Origin: F23-D06 sp002392325
Lineage (GTDB): Bacteria > Bacteroidota > Bacteroidia > Bacteroidales > WCHB1-69
DNA length: 64,000 nt
Reading direction: 5' to 3'
Assembly: GCA_946624065.1 (NCBI GenBank)
Contig: CAMORT010000006.1
Coordinates: forward strand, 1-64,000
Part shown: positions 50,435 to 59,400 of the stretch, piece after piece
Layout of the letters: every line of letters begins with the position of its first letter
Numbering within the stretch: position 1 is the stretch's first letter
Program-made: the position numbers and the translations under genes
The notes under the pieces: generated by a model
What the model was told of the DNA's origin: nothing
The model's input: only the letters and a program-made list of their open reading frames with translations
The model's database searches: none

Positions 50435-51730
50435 ATGAAAAAACTCTATATCGAAACCTACGGCTGCCAGATGAACTTCGCCGATAGCGAGGTGGTGGCA
50501 GCCATTCTAAAAGACCAATATACCTTGACACAAGATGTGCAGGAAGCCGATCTCATCCTCATCAACACCTGCTCCATCCGCGACAAGGCCGAGCAACGTA
50601 TTCATAAGCGGCTTCATGAACTGGAGGCACTGAAGAAAAAACACCGCTCGCTGCAAGTGGGCCTGCTGGGCTGCATGGCTGAACGCATGAAAGAGGAACT
50701 GTTTGAAACAGAACCCATTCTGAACTTTATTGCCGGACCGGACTCTTACCGTAACTTGCCCCAACTCATCGAAAACTCCGCAGCGGGTGAGACTCAATTT
50801 AATGTAATTCTTTCTGAGGAAGAAACTTACGACAACATTATGCCCGTGCGCTACGACCTCAACGGCGTGTCGGCCTTCGTGTCTATTATGCGCGGATGCA
50901 ACAACTTTTGCACCTATTGTGTAGTGCCCTATACCCGTGGACGCGAACGCAGCCGCAGCCCTCAAACCATCCTCCATGAGGTGGAACAATTGCTCAAAGA
51001 CGGCTATAAAGAGGTGACTCTGCTTGGACAAAATGTGAATTCATACCAGTGGGAGAATATGACATTCGCCAAATTGATGGCCACCGTGGCGGAAATATCG
51101 CCTGAACTACGCGTGCGCTTCGCCACCTCACACCCGAAAGACATCTCCGATGAACTTTTGGAGACCATCGCACGCTATGACAATATATGCAAATACATAC
51201 ACCTGCCGGTACAGTCGGGCAGTAATGCGGTGCTCAAGCGTATGAACCGCGTCTATACCCGCGAATACTACTTGGACCGAGTGTGCAAAATCAAAGAACT
51301 GATGCCTGAGTGCGCCATCTCCACGGACATCATTGCCGGTTTCTGCGGCGAAACGGAGGAAGACCACCAGCAAACCCTTTCCATCATGCGCGAAGTGGGT
51401 TACGAATACGCCTATATGTTCAAATATTCCGAAAGAGGCGGCACCATGTCGGCCAAACGCTTCCAAGATGACATTCCCGACGAGGAAAAAACACGCCGTT
51501 TGGAAGAAATCATCGCACTTCAGGGCGAACTCTCCTTGGAAAGCAACAAACGCGATATCGGCAAGACCTTCCAAGTGCTGATTGAAGGCTCTTCCAAACG
51601 CTCCGCCGACCAACTTTATGGCCGTAACAGTCAGAATAAAGTCATCATTTTCCCGAGAGGCAATCACAAAATCGGCGACTATATTGATGTGACCGTTAAA
51701 GACTGCACTGCCGCTACGCTGTTTGCATAA
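50435..51730 (+). CDS. miaB: tRNA-2-methylthio-N6-isopentenyladenosine37 synthase MiaB
   Basis: This 431-residue radical SAM enzyme adds a methylthio group to i6A37 of tRNAs. The N-terminal UPF0004 domain has the auxiliary-cluster cysteines at C10 (YGCQMNFADSE), near 46 (INTCSIRDKAE) and near 80 (GLLGCMAERMKE). The radical SAM motif CNNFCTYCVVPYTRGRERSR follows near residue 154. A TRAM domain (about 370-431) closes the protein. It is followed 14 bases later by mutS2. Confidence 0.97.
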   Translation: MKKLYIETYGCQMNFADSEVVAAILKDQYTLTQDVQEADLILINTCSIRDKAEQRIHKRLHELEALKKKHRSLQVGLLGCMAERMKEELFETEPILNFIAGPDSYRNLPQLIENSAAGETQFNVILSEEETYDNIMPVRYDLNGVSAFVSIMRGCNNFCTYCVVPYTRGRERSRSPQTILHEVEQLLKDGYKEVTLLGQNVNSYQWENMTFAKLMATVAEISPELRVRFATSHPKDISDELLETIARYDNICKYIHLPVQSGSNAVLKRMNRVYTREYYLDRVCKIKELMPECAISTDIIAGFCGETEEDHQQTLSIMREVGYEYAYMFKYSERGGTMSAKRFQDDIPDEEKTRRLEEIIALQGELSLESNKRDIGKTFQVLIEGSSKRSADQLYGRNSQNKVIIFPRGNHKIGDYIDVTVKDCTAATLFA

Positions 51731-51744
51731 AACACTAAGAATCT

Positions 51745-54210
51745 ATGCTTTACCCCGATAATTTTGAAGAGAAAATAGGGTTCGACACCATACGCCAACT
51801 GCTGCGCGGACGGTGCCTCTGTCCCATGGGACAAAACTATGTGGACGCTATTGCCATGATGTCGGACCTGGACAACATAAATCCCGAACTGGAGCGTGTG
51901 GAAGAGATGCGGCAACTGTTGTTGTTTGACGATCCTTTTCCCGCACAAGACTACTACGACCTGCGCGCTGAATTGAAACGCCTGCAGGTGGACGGCACTT
52001 ACATTGAACTGGAGGAACTGGCCCAACTGCGCGGCTTTATCGTCACCATGACGAACATTTTCGTCTATTTGCGTTCGCGTCAACAAGACAAAAAATATCC
52101 CTATTTGTGGGATATCTGCGAAGAGATGCCCATCCAGCGCGACCTGTTGAACGCTATCAACCGTATTTTGGACGACAAAGGGCAATTGCGCGACAATGCT
52201 TCTGACGAACTGAGCCGCATCAAAGGCGAAATCAACCGTATTTCCAACAGTGCCGATCGACAGATTCGCAAAATCCTGAATGCTGCCAAACAAGACGGTT
52301 TGGTGAAAGAGGATGCCGAGATGACCATCCGTAACGGACGACTCTGTATTCCCATCGCGGCCCAATACAAGCGCCGCCTCAAAGGATTCATCCACGATGA
52401 ATCCGCAACTGGACAAACCGTGTTCATCGAACCAACAGAAGTTTTTGATGCCAACAACGAATTGAAAGACCTGCAAAATGCAGCAAGTCGAGAAATGGTG
52501 CGCATTTTGACGGAGTTGTCGAACAATATTCGTTCTATAATTCCGGAACTGCTGGAAGCACAGCATATTATGGGTCGTTACGATTTCCTGCGCGCCAAAG
52601 CGCTGTTCGCCATTGACATCAATGCTGCTCTGCCGCACATTCACAACCGCCAACTTATTGAATGGCAACAAGCCGTACACCCGCTACTTTACCTCACGCT
52701 AAAGAAATCAGGCAAAAAGGTGATTCCTTTGGATATGAAACTGATCGATGGTCAGCGTATTCTATTGATTTCAGGGCCCAATGCCGGCGGAAAATCCGTG
52801 TGTCTGAAATGCGTAGGACTGCTCCAATACATGATGCAGTGCGGATTGCTGGTTTCCATGCAAAGCACCTCAGACATGGGCATCTTCGACAGTATCTTTA
52901 TAGACATTGGAGATGAACAATCCATTGAAAATGACCTCAGCACATACAGTTCGCATCTTTCCAACCTAAAGATGATGGACGACCATCTCAACAGCAAATC
53001 GTTATTTTTGATTGACGAGTTCGGGTCGGGTACGGAACCCACACTGGGCGGTGCGTTGGCCGAAGCCATTTTGGAAAGTTTTTACGAACACAAAGCTTTC
53101 GGCATCATCACCACGCACTACGGGAATCTGAAGATGTTTCCCGACACGCACCCCGAAGCGGAAAACGGGGCCATGCTGTACGACACGCAGGCACTTCAAC
53201 CACTGTACAAACTCAAAATCGGCAAGCCGGGAAGTTCTTTCACTTACGAGATTGCCCGACATATAGGACTAAATCCTCATATTATAGAAAGCGCTATCGC
53301 CAAATCGGGAACCGCGCAAATTGACTATGAGCGCAAACTGGAAGAGATTGAAATTGCGCAAATGGAAACGGAAAAAACGCTGAAACAAGTGCGCGCCGCC
53401 GATGACCAACTGGCCGAGATGATCGATGAATATTCGGAAAAATTCTCCGAATTGGACAAACAACGAAAAGACATCATCCAGAAAGCCAAAAACCAGGCCA
53501 ACATGATTGTGGAGAGTGCCAACAAGGTCATTGAGAAAACCATCCGCGACATCAAGGAGGCCAAGGCTGATGCCGTGAAGACCAAAAAGGCGCGTGAAAA
53601 TGTCACCAAACTGAAAGAAGAACTCAAAGGAGAAATTGAATCCATTGAAAAAGAAGAGAGTTTGAAACCCATTGTACCGGTGAAGCGCAGTGCTCCGAAA
53701 CCCAAGAAAGTGGAAGAAAAACCGGAAGACAACATCATCCGCGTGGGCGACAGTGTCTTCATGGCCGACATGCAAGTAACGGGCGAGGTGACTGCCATCA
53801 GCGGCAACGATGCCACCATTGCGTTCAACTCCATATCCTTCAAGACGGATGTGCGCAAGTTGGCGAAAATCAGCAAACGGGAGGCGCGTGAGGTGCGTCG
53901 GGGCGGGGTGGTTCATTACAACGAAGGTACCTTGGGCGATGCCATAAACAAGAAGTTGGCGGAATTTGACGCCACCTTGGACGTGCGCGGGCAGCGCGCG
54001 GACGAACTCATCGCCAACCTCGAGGAATACCTTGACGAAGCCGCCCTGCTGAGCATCCGCTTCGTGCGCATCCTGCACGGCAAAGGCAATGGTATCCTCC
54101 GCCAAATCACCCGCCAGGAACTGGCCAAGCGCAAAGATGTGGAGGCCTTTCAGGACGAAGCCCTGGAAATGGGCGGCAGCGGAATCACTGTGGTTAAAAT
54201 GCGGATATAG
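51745..54210 (+). CDS. mutS2: Endonuclease MutS2
   Basis: This 821-residue MutS-family ATPase lacks mismatch-recognition domain I and carries a C-terminal Smr nuclease domain. Walker A is GPNAGGKSVCLKCVG near residue 344, and the Walker B/signature region is FLIDEFGSGTEPTLGGALAE near residue 415. A long coiled coil rich in Glu and Lys (about 540-640) precedes the Smr domain (LDVRGQRADELIANLEEYLD, then LHGKGNGILRQITR). MutS2 proteins suppress recombination or rescue collided ribosomes. It follows miaB by 14 bases. Confidence 0.96.
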   Translation: MLYPDNFEEKIGFDTIRQLLRGRCLCPMGQNYVDAIAMMSDLDNINPELERVEEMRQLLLFDDPFPAQDYYDLRAELKRLQVDGTYIELEELAQLRGFIVTMTNIFVYLRSRQQDKKYPYLWDICEEMPIQRDLLNAINRILDDKGQLRDNASDELSRIKGEINRISNSADRQIRKILNAAKQDGLVKEDAEMTIRNGRLCIPIAAQYKRRLKGFIHDESATGQTVFIEPTEVFDANNELKDLQNAASREMVRILTELSNNIRSIIPELLEAQHIMGRYDFLRAKALFAIDINAALPHIHNRQLIEWQQAVHPLLYLTLKKSGKKVIPLDMKLIDGQRILLISGPNAGGKSVCLKCVGLLQYMMQCGLLVSMQSTSDMGIFDSIFIDIGDEQSIENDLSTYSSHLSNLKMMDDHLNSKSLFLIDEFGSGTEPTLGGALAEAILESFYEHKAFGIITTHYGNLKMFPDTHPEAENGAMLYDTQALQPLYKLKIGKPGSSFTYEIARHIGLNPHIIESAIAKSGTAQIDYERKLEEIEIAQMETEKTLKQVRAADDQLAEMIDEYSEKFSELDKQRKDIIQKAKNQANMIVESANKVIEKTIRDIKEAKADAVKTKKARENVTKLKEELKGEIESIEKEESLKPIVPVKRSAPKPKKVEEKPEDNIIRVGDSVFMADMQVTGEVTAISGNDATIAFNSISFKTDVRKLAKISKREAREVRRGGVVHYNEGTLGDAINKKLAEFDATLDVRGQRADELIANLEEYLDEAALLSIRFVRILHGKGNGILRQITRQELAKRKDVEAFQDEALEMGGSGITVVKMRI

Positions 54211-54280
54211 AACGCATAATATTTAACCTTGATTGATATTTTCTGTCCCTTATTCACTGTTCACTATTCACTAATTTTTG

Positions 54281-54288
54281 TACCTTTG
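54281..54288 (+). promoter_or_regulatory. -7 promoter element TACCTTTG
   Basis: TACCTTTGCGGCC, 25 bases before the S41 peptidase ATG at 54314. It supports that start over the longer frame beginning at 54278, which lies upstream of the element. Confidence 0.65.
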
Positions 54289-54313
54289 CGGCCCTAAAAA
54301 AACACACACCGTG

Positions 54314-56107
54314 ATGAAAAAGAATATTCTTTGCACTTTTTTGCTTTGTATTGGTTGCTTGACTATTGTTTTTGCCCAGAATCCGAACAAAAACTACCAG
54401 CCCAACAAGACTAAAATGGACCAACTCATCAACTCCATCAACATGATGTATGTGGACTCCATTGATTTTGATCCGCTGATGGACAAGGCCATCGTGGCCA
54501 TGCTGAAGGAGTTGGACCCGCACACCGCTTACATTCCCAAAAAAGATGTGCAAGCCATGAACGAACCCCTTATCGGTTCTTTCGACGGCATCGGCGTGAC
54601 ATTCCAACTGATTAAGGACACCATCAATGTGATGGAAGTCATCATAAACGGCCCTTCCGAAAAGGTGGGACTGCTGGCAGGCGACAAGATTGTAAAGGTG
54701 GATGACACCATCGCCTACGGTGAAAAAATCTCCAACGACTGGGTGCGCAAGCATTTGCGTGGGGCTAAAGGTTCCAAGGTGAAAGTCTCCATCAAGCGCG
54801 GACACAATCCCGAACTGCTCGATTTTGTCATCACGCGCGGCGCCATCCCGATGCACAGCATCAATGTCTCCTTCATGGCTGACGAAACTACCGGCTACAT
54901 CAAGTTGGAACGCTTCGCCGCCACCTCCACCAACGAGCTGACCTCAGCCATCAAAAAACTGAAAGACCAAGGCATGCAAGACCTCATCCTGGACCTCCGG
55001 GGCAACGGCGGCGGCTATCTCAATGTGGCCTTCGAAATCTGTGACCAGTTCATCTCCGGCAAGAGAATCATCGTTTATACAGACAACTTCCGCAAAACCG
55101 GCGAGAAGTTCTATTCCGAGAAGAACGGACTTTTTGAGGAAGGCAAACTCATTGTTTTGGTGGACGAGAACTCCGCCTCCGCCTCCGAAATCACCTCCGG
55201 TTGCGTGCAAGACTGGGACCGTGGCTTGGTTATTGGCCGCAGGACCTTTGGTAAAGGATTGGTACAAAAACCGTTAACCTTTATTGACCAATCCCAAGTG
55301 CGCCTCACCATCTCCCATTATTACACACCTACGGGCCGTTGCATCCAAAAACCCTACGATGACGGTTTGGACAGCTATTTCAAAGATTTGCAAAAGCGAG
55401 CCAACCGCGGAGAACTCTACACCGCCGACAGCATCCAATTCCCGGATTCATTGAAATACAAAACCCCGCACGGACGCACCGTGTATGGCGGCGGCGGTAT
55501 CATGCCCGACATTTTTGTTCCGCTGGACACCACCAAATATTCCACCCTCTACAATGAAATCGTGCGCAAGGGCGTGTTCGGCAGCTTCGTGGCTGACTAT
55601 ATGGACAAGAACCGCGAACCGCTCAAAAAACGATATCCCACTTTTGAAGCGTTTAAAGACAACTATGTCATCACGGACGCTTTCTATAACGAATTTATGC
55701 AATATGCTAAAAAAGAAGGTGTTAGCGATAGCGCTTCCTTTAAATTCTCCAATTACGCCAATGCTTTCATCAAAGAGAATACCGCAAAACTGGATTCTTT
55801 GTTCACTTCTACCAACAGCATAGACCAACACATGCTGGACACGATGTTCACCAATTATGTGAACAAGAACTATGCGGAGGCTATGCGTTTGCGCAATGAG
55901 GAGCATGTGAGCGAATACATCAAAGAGTATCTCAAATATGAAATCGCCCGCAGCTTGTACGGTTTCGGCGACGCATACCGCATCTTCCTCGAAAGCGATG
56001 ACACCTATCAGAAAGCGTTGGAGGTGATGCACAACAAGAAAATCTTCAAAAAATTCAAAGTTTATTCCGGAAAGGGAAATTCTGACAAAGACAAAGACAA
56101 CGATTGA
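54314..56107 (+). CDS. S41 family C-terminal processing peptidase
   Basis: This 597-residue periplasmic protease has a signal peptide (MKKNILCTFLLCIGCLTIVF then AQ). A PDZ domain spans about residues 90-170 (SFDGIGVTFQLIKD, GLLAGDKIVKVDD). The catalytic S41 domain has DLRGNGGGYLNVAFEICDQF near residue 225, the nucleophile in ENSASASEITSG near residue 285, and the general-base lysine in GRRTFGKGLVQKPL about 28 residues later. It cuts misfolded or tail-tagged envelope proteins. The TGA overlaps the dnaG ATG, starting a four-gene unit. Confidence 0.94.
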   Translation: MKKNILCTFLLCIGCLTIVFAQNPNKNYQPNKTKMDQLINSINMMYVDSIDFDPLMDKAIVAMLKELDPHTAYIPKKDVQAMNEPLIGSFDGIGVTFQLIKDTINVMEVIINGPSEKVGLLAGDKIVKVDDTIAYGEKISNDWVRKHLRGAKGSKVKVSIKRGHNPELLDFVITRGAIPMHSINVSFMADETTGYIKLERFAATSTNELTSAIKKLKDQGMQDLILDLRGNGGGYLNVAFEICDQFISGKRIIVYTDNFRKTGEKFYSEKNGLFEEGKLIVLVDENSASASEITSGCVQDWDRGLVIGRRTFGKGLVQKPLTFIDQSQVRLTISHYYTPTGRCIQKPYDDGLDSYFKDLQKRANRGELYTADSIQFPDSLKYKTPHGRTVYGGGGIMPDIFVPLDTTKYSTLYNEIVRKGVFGSFVADYMDKNREPLKKRYPTFEAFKDNYVITDAFYNEFMQYAKKEGVSDSASFKFSNYANAFIKENTAKLDSLFTSTNSIDQHMLDTMFTNYVNKNYAEAMRLRNEEHVSEYIKEYLKYEIARSLYGFGDAYRIFLESDDTYQKALEVMHNKKIFKKFKVYSGKGNSDKDKDND

Positions 56108-58077
56108 TGATTTCCAAAAAAACCATAGACGAAATCAACTTCGCGGCCAAGATTGAGGAGGTCGTGGGTGACTTTGTTCCGCTGAAACGGCAGGGGCAAG
56201 GTTATGTGGGCGTATGCCCGTTCCACGACGACCGCAATCCCTCCATGCATGTGAATCCGCGTCTGGGCATCTACAAATGCTTTGTATGCGATGCCAAAGG
56301 CGGTGCCGTCACCTTTTTGATGGAACATGCCAAGATGACTTATCCGGAGGCGTTGGAGTATTTAGCCAACAAATACAGCATCACCATTGAGTACGACCGG
56401 GTTGAAACACCGGAAGAAAAGGAGCTCCGGAGCGAGAAGGAGAGTCTTTATCTGGTCAATGAGTTTGCGGAAAAGTGGTTCATGGACCAGCTGCGCAACG
56501 GTGAGGAAGGCAAGCTGTTAGGTCTCTCTTACTTCAAGGAACGCGGGTTCATGGACGCTACTCTTGACAAGTTCAAATTGGGCTACTGCCCCGGCGGATG
56601 GGACACCTTCACCAAAGAGGCGATTAAAAAAGGATATAAAGAAGATTTTCTTCTGAAATTAGGACTGATTAAGAAATCGGAAAGTGGAAAGTTGTACGAC
56701 GCTTATCGCGGCCGTGTCATCTTCCCCATCCACAACACCACGGGCAAGACCATCGGTTTCGGAGGACGCGTGCTGAAAAAAGACGAGAAGACCGCCAAAT
56801 ATATCAATTCGCCCGAAAACGAAATCTACCATAAGAGCGACACGCTGTACGATATTTACCTGGCCAAGAAAGCCATTCGTCAGAAGGACAACGTCTATCT
56901 GGTGGAAGGTTACACGGATGTGATTTCCATGTTCGAGGCTGGCATTGAGAATGTGGTGGCTTCATCAGGCACATCGCTCACCAACGAGCAGGTGAGGATT
57001 CTGGGCACGCAGACCCGCAATATCACCGTGTTGTACGACGGCGACCGCGCGGGTATCAAGGCCTCGCTGCGCGGCATTGACATGCTGTTGGAGAAAAATC
57101 TCAATGTAAAAGTGTGCTTGCTGCCTGACGGGGAAGATCCGGACTCGTTTGCCAAAAAACACAGAGACAGTGAGTTAGCGGATTATTTGGAGAAAAACTC
57201 CACCGATTTCCTCTTGTTCAAGGCCAATATTTTGTCGGAGGAAGCCGGTGACGACCCGCGCAAGCGCAGTGAAATGGTAAAGGAGATTGTGAAGAGCATC
57301 GCCAAGGTGCAGGACCGCATCGCGCAGACATTCTACATTAAGAAGTGCGCCACCCTTTTCGACTTGTCAGAAAAAACCTTGGGCGATGAGTTACGCTTTC
57401 TTACTTGGCAGGACAAGGTAAAGGGCGGCAAAAATGCTGCGGAAGCTCCGGAACTTGTCTCTCCTGTTGAGAAAAAAACGCCCGAAAGACCCGCTAAAAA
57501 CGCTGATTTGCTCTATGAGGCGGAAAAAAATCTCATTATTCTCCTCCTCAAATACGGTCTATATGAGATTTTTGTGGAAGCTCCGGAAAATGGCGAACCC
57601 ATCCCTGTCCGAGTTGACCAATATGTTTTTGATGAATTGTACAACGACGGCATTATCCTGCACGATTCCAACCTGTTGAAAATGTACGAGCACTATGCTG
57701 AAGTGGCGGAAATACTCTGTGATCAGGATGACATCAAGCGCACCTTTCTGCTTAGTGAAAACAAGGAAGAAAGCGCTTTCGCTTTGGAATATATTGGCAG
57801 CGAAGACCCCACTTACAGTCCGCAATGGGTCAAAAAGTACGAAATGTACACCAATTCTGTGCAAAACAGTCGCTCAACCTTGCAACAGGAAGTGGAAAAC
57901 ACCCTTCTTTCCCTCAAACTTCGCATTGCCGAACATGAAAAGGCATTTTTAGAAAAGGAACTTGCGGATAACAGTTATACGGAAGAAGAAAAATTGGGTA
58001 TTATTCAAAAAATCGTGGCAACCGATAAAATCAGAAAAGAAATCGCAAAGCGTCTTAATATGACGATCAGCCGATAA
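56107..58077 (+). CDS. dnaG: DNA primase
   Basis: This 656-residue RNA polymerase makes primers at the replication fork. The start is the ATG at 56107, which overlaps the TGA of the upstream peptidase gene. The CHC2 zinc finger is at residues about 37-62 (CPFHDDRNPSMHVN, then YKCFVCDAKGGAV). The TOPRIM catalytic domain has YLVEGYTDVISMFEAGIEN near residue 264 and VLYDGDRAGIKAS near residue 311. The C-terminal 200 residues, which bind DnaB, are variable and highly charged. In many bacteria dnaG lies in the rpsU-dnaG-rpoD unit; here it is with a peptidase and yitT. Confidence 0.97.
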   Translation: MISKKTIDEINFAAKIEEVVGDFVPLKRQGQGYVGVCPFHDDRNPSMHVNPRLGIYKCFVCDAKGGAVTFLMEHAKMTYPEALEYLANKYSITIEYDRVETPEEKELRSEKESLYLVNEFAEKWFMDQLRNGEEGKLLGLSYFKERGFMDATLDKFKLGYCPGGWDTFTKEAIKKGYKEDFLLKLGLIKKSESGKLYDAYRGRVIFPIHNTTGKTIGFGGRVLKKDEKTAKYINSPENEIYHKSDTLYDIYLAKKAIRQKDNVYLVEGYTDVISMFEAGIENVVASSGTSLTNEQVRILGTQTRNITVLYDGDRAGIKASLRGIDMLLEKNLNVKVCLLPDGEDPDSFAKKHRDSELADYLEKNSTDFLLFKANILSEEAGDDPRKRSEMVKEIVKSIAKVQDRIAQTFYIKKCATLFDLSEKTLGDELRFLTWQDKVKGGKNAAEAPELVSPVEKKTPERPAKNADLLYEAEKNLIILLLKYGLYEIFVEAPENGEPIPVRVDQYVFDELYNDGIILHDSNLLKMYEHYAEVAEILCDQDDIKRTFLLSENKEESAFALEYIGSEDPTYSPQWVKKYEMYTNSVQNSRSTLQQEVENTLLSLKLRIAEHEKAFLEKELADNSYTEEEKLGIIQKIVATDKIRKEIAKRLNMTISR

Positions 58078-58089
58078 AAAAAACAGAAT

Positions 58090-59025
58090 ATGAAACTCTT
58101 TAAGAAAATAGACTGGAAAAATATTGATTGGAAGAAAGTCCTCAAAGACTATGGCCTGATAGTGTTGGGAACATTCATCATGTCCATTGGTTATGTGATA
58201 TTTGTCTCTCCGTTGAAACTGGCTCCGGGCGGTGTGTACGGTATCGCCATCATTCTGCACCATGTCTTCAATTTCCCGATTGGTTTGTCGGGTATCTGTC
58301 TGGACTTGCCACTTCTTCTGATCGGAACCTTATGGTTGGGTCCGAAATTCGGGGCCAAAACTCTGGTGGGTGTCATCACATTGCCGGCCTTCATCTCCAT
58401 GTGGGAAGGCATATATGGATATGCCCCTCTGATTAGTTTGCCGGGCCAGCCCATGATCCCCGACCCGTCCGCCAACTTCATCATCGCGCTCTGCGGAGGC
58501 GTTATCATCGGTGTCGGATTGGGTTTGATTTTCAAAACCCGCGCCACCTCTGGTGGTTCTGACATTATCGCCATGATCATTGGCAAATATGTGAAACACA
58601 TTCCGTTAGGAACCTTGTTGATTATGGTGGACTCCACTATCGTGTTGGCCGCCTTGGCCGCATTCAAAGACTGGACCATTCCATTGTACTCTTGGCTCAT
58701 CATTTATGTGACGGGCATTGTGATGGACAAAGTAATTGCCGGTTTCCACTCCAGCAAAGCTGTTTTGATTATTTCCGACAAGTACGAGGACATCCGTCTG
58801 CGCATTCTCGATGAACTGGAGCGCGGTGGCACATACCTTCATGGTGAGGGCATGTATAACTACAATGAGAAAAAAATCATATTCACGACCATTTCACGCA
58901 AAGAACTTCCTGTTCTCATCAATTTTGTACACGAAATCGATCCTAAAGCGTTTGTTACCATCGTAGATGCGTCGGAAACCCTTGGCGACGGTTTCACTTC
59001 ACTGAAAGAAAAAGCACTCCAATAA
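58090..59025 (+). CDS. YitT family membrane protein (DUF161 and DUF2179)
   Basis: This 311-residue protein has five or six membrane helices (about residues 22-200) of the YitT_membrane (DUF161) type: SPLKLAPGGVYGIAIILHHV and FKTRATSGGSDIIAMIIGKY are conserved glycine-rich segments. The C-terminal DUF2179 domain (about 225-300, HSSKAVLIISDKYEDIRLRI) is a small soluble domain. The family occurs throughout bacteria but its transported substrate is unknown. It follows dnaG by 12 bases. Confidence 0.93.
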   Translation: MKLFKKIDWKNIDWKKVLKDYGLIVLGTFIMSIGYVIFVSPLKLAPGGVYGIAIILHHVFNFPIGLSGICLDLPLLLIGTLWLGPKFGAKTLVGVITLPAFISMWEGIYGYAPLISLPGQPMIPDPSANFIIALCGGVIIGVGLGLIFKTRATSGGSDIIAMIIGKYVKHIPLGTLLIMVDSTIVLAALAAFKDWTIPLYSWLIIYVTGIVMDKVIAGFHSSKAVLIISDKYEDIRLRILDELERGGTYLHGEGMYNYNEKKIIFTTISRKELPVLINFVHEIDPKAFVTIVDASETLGDGFTSLKEKALQ

Positions 59026-59037
59026 TTATAATAGTTT

Positions 59038-59337
59038 ATGAAAGAAAAAGTCATTGAAGTACTGAACTCCATTTATGACCCGGAAATCCCTGTAAACATC
59101 TGGGAATTAGGTTTTATCTATAAATTGGAAGTCAACAAAAACAACGATGTCTATATCCTGATGACCCTCACTGCGCCCAATTGTCCGGTGGCCGAAAGTC
59201 TTCCGATGGAAGTGAAGACGAAGATTTCCATGATTCCGGGTGTAAACAAAGTGGAGGTGGAAGTGACTTTCGACCCGCCCTGGGAGATGGACATGATGAC
59301 GGAAGCCGCAAAATTGGAGTTGGGACTGATTTATTAG
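59038..59337 (+). CDS. Iron-sulfur cluster assembly protein of the MIP18/DUF59 family (SufT-like)
   Basis: The 99-residue protein is a stand-alone DUF59 domain: NSIYDPEIPVNIWELGFIYK, then TLTAPNCPVAESLP with the conserved cysteine near residue 48 and VEVEVTFDPPWEMDMMTE. Homologues include SufT and PaaD, which help mature Fe-S proteins. No suf genes are adjacent. It is the last gene of the S41-dnaG-yitT unit, 12 bases after yitT. Confidence 0.93.
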   Translation: MKEKVIEVLNSIYDPEIPVNIWELGFIYKLEVNKNNDVYILMTLTAPNCPVAESLPMEVKTKISMIPGVNKVEVEVTFDPPWEMDMMTEAAKLELGLIY

Positions 59338-59356
59338 AAGTTCCCCACATTTTTTG

Positions 59357-59364
59357 TACTTTTG
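59357..59364 (+). promoter_or_regulatory. -7 promoter element TACTTTTG
   Basis: TACTTTTGCAGCC, 36 bases before the pseudouridine synthase ATG at 59401. Confidence 0.6.
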
Positions 59365-59400
59365 CAGCCATTTTATAAAACATTGACAAACATACCTTTA

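Noticed and set aside
51679..52680. Long open frame (333 codons) antisense to the start of mutS2
   Set aside because: It starts inside an intact gene on the opposite strand, with no domain or promoter.
54235..54275. TTCACT near-repeats before the S41 peptidase gene
   Set aside because: Only three or four loose copies are present; too short and imperfect to call a repeat element.
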